A stretch of DNA of 6,385 bases from Candidatus Geothermarchaeota archaeon. GTDB lineage: Archaea; Thermoproteota; Nitrososphaeria; Geothermarchaeales; JAUWBL01. The translations under genes and the position numbers were made by a program. Positions 6,064 to 6,385 of this stretch are shown piece after piece (positions within the stretch are counted from its first letter, which is position 1; every line of letters begins with the position of its first letter). Under the pieces are notes generated by a model. The model ran no database searches. It had not been told where the DNA came from and worked only from the letters and a program-made list of their open reading frames with translations. Location of the stretch: NCBI GenBank assembly GCA_030601715.1, contig JAUWBL010000064.1, positions 1-6,385 of the forward strand. Reading direction: 5' to 3'.

Positions 6064-6067
6064 GGAG
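6064..6067 (+). promoter_or_regulatory. Shine-Dalgarno site before the DUF998 TTG start
   Basis: GGAG lies nine bases before TTG 6077, the only usable start codon in this frame after the TGA at 6020-6022. It supports translation of the N-terminal segment in a frame different from that of the first membrane segment. Confidence 0.45.
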
Positions 6068-6076
6068 ATTAGAGTC

Positions 6077-6385
6077 TTGTCGCGTGAGGAGACAGCTGGA
6101 CTAGACCGCGCTAGGAGTCTACTGGGGGTTAGGTGGCGTTGTAGGCATCCTTCTTTTCTGGGTCGTGATCTTCGTCCTCGGCTTCATTGACCCAGAGTAT
6201 AGTCACATCGACCACGCCATCAGCATAACTGCCGCTAAAGGTTTCCCCTACTCAACCTTAGGTCGGCTCAACTTCATCCTGTTCGGTCTCCTAATTGTAG
6301 GCTTCGCAGTCGGGCTACATATGGCGACTGCTAGCGGCTTCGCTTCTAAAGCCACAACCGTTTTCCTGGTGATACACGGGGGTGG
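6077..6385 (+). CDS. DUF998-family membrane protein, 3' cut, apparent frameshift
   Basis: This is the first ~100 residues of a DUF998 (Pfam PF06197) integral membrane protein, a family of about 200 residues with six membrane helices and no firm function. Helix one is 'GGVVGILLFWVVIFVLGF', followed by the family's loop 'IDPEYSHIDHAIS'. Helix two is 'LNFILFGLLIVGFAVGLHMA', and helix three begins just before the right edge. The frame carrying these (from 6105) is blocked by TAG at 6102-6104 and has no ATG, GTG or TTG before helix one. In the next frame, TTG 6077 with GGAG upstream encodes 'SREETAGLDRARSLLG', a natural cytosolic N-terminus. The two frames join perfectly if one G of the five-G run at 6124-6128 is skipped. 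I therefore read one gene with a one-base insertion, a sequencing error, or (less likely) a +1 recoding site. Confidence 0.72.

Noticed and set aside
1..6385. CRISPR array, tRNA or rRNA genes, insertion sequence, toxin-antitoxin or defence system
   Set aside because: I looked for spaced repeats, cloverleaf patterns, transposase or integrase motifs and paired small genes on both strands and found none that stand up.

Overview
The window looks like chromosomal DNA of an uncultured archaeon. Base composition is roughly balanced and arginine codons are mostly AGG/AGA. A clear archaeal TATA box (TTTATATC, 4487-4494) lies about 120 bases upstream of the best-supported start codon. Some genes carry good Shine-Dalgarno sites (AAGGAG, GGAGGTGA, GGAG); others have none and may be leaderless. 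I cannot name the lineage: a Bathyarchaeia-like or Asgard-like mesophile is a guess, and no rRNA or marker gene is present to test it.

Layout from left to right. The 3' part of an HD-domain phosphohydrolase gene (+) enters from the left edge and is followed by a small, very acidic 74-residue ORF (+). This pair converges on three genes on the minus strand. Read in their own direction these are an M29-type aminopeptidase-like protein (4060-2999), a metallo-beta-lactamase-fold hydrolase (2866-2000) and an aldo/keto reductase (1841-864). The gaps between them (132 and 158 bases) are wide, so separate promoters are as likely as one operon. Next comes a divergent intergenic region of about 550 bases (4061-4612), ending in the promoter, leader and strong ribosome site of a 66-residue cold-shock-domain protein. 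That gene is closed by a perfect 9-bp hairpin followed by a T-rich stretch. After it come a doubtful 72-residue ORF, a 106-residue winged-helix protein, about 400 bases without a convincing gene, and finally the 5' end of a DUF998-family membrane protein. The DUF998 gene runs off the right edge and appears to carry a one-base frameshift at a run of five Gs.

How the genes relate: there is no obvious pathway. The hydrolase, peptidase and reductase look like general metabolic genes, and the cold-shock protein looks independently regulated. I found no CRISPR array, tRNA, rRNA, transposase, integrase, toxin-antitoxin pair or defence cluster, and no convincing new multi-gene system. The points most worth a second look are the DUF998 frameshift, a Tyr-to-Phe change at an expected catalytic position of the M29 protein, the cold-shock leader with its possible alternative structures, and coding-like text spread over several frames between 5712 and 5968.
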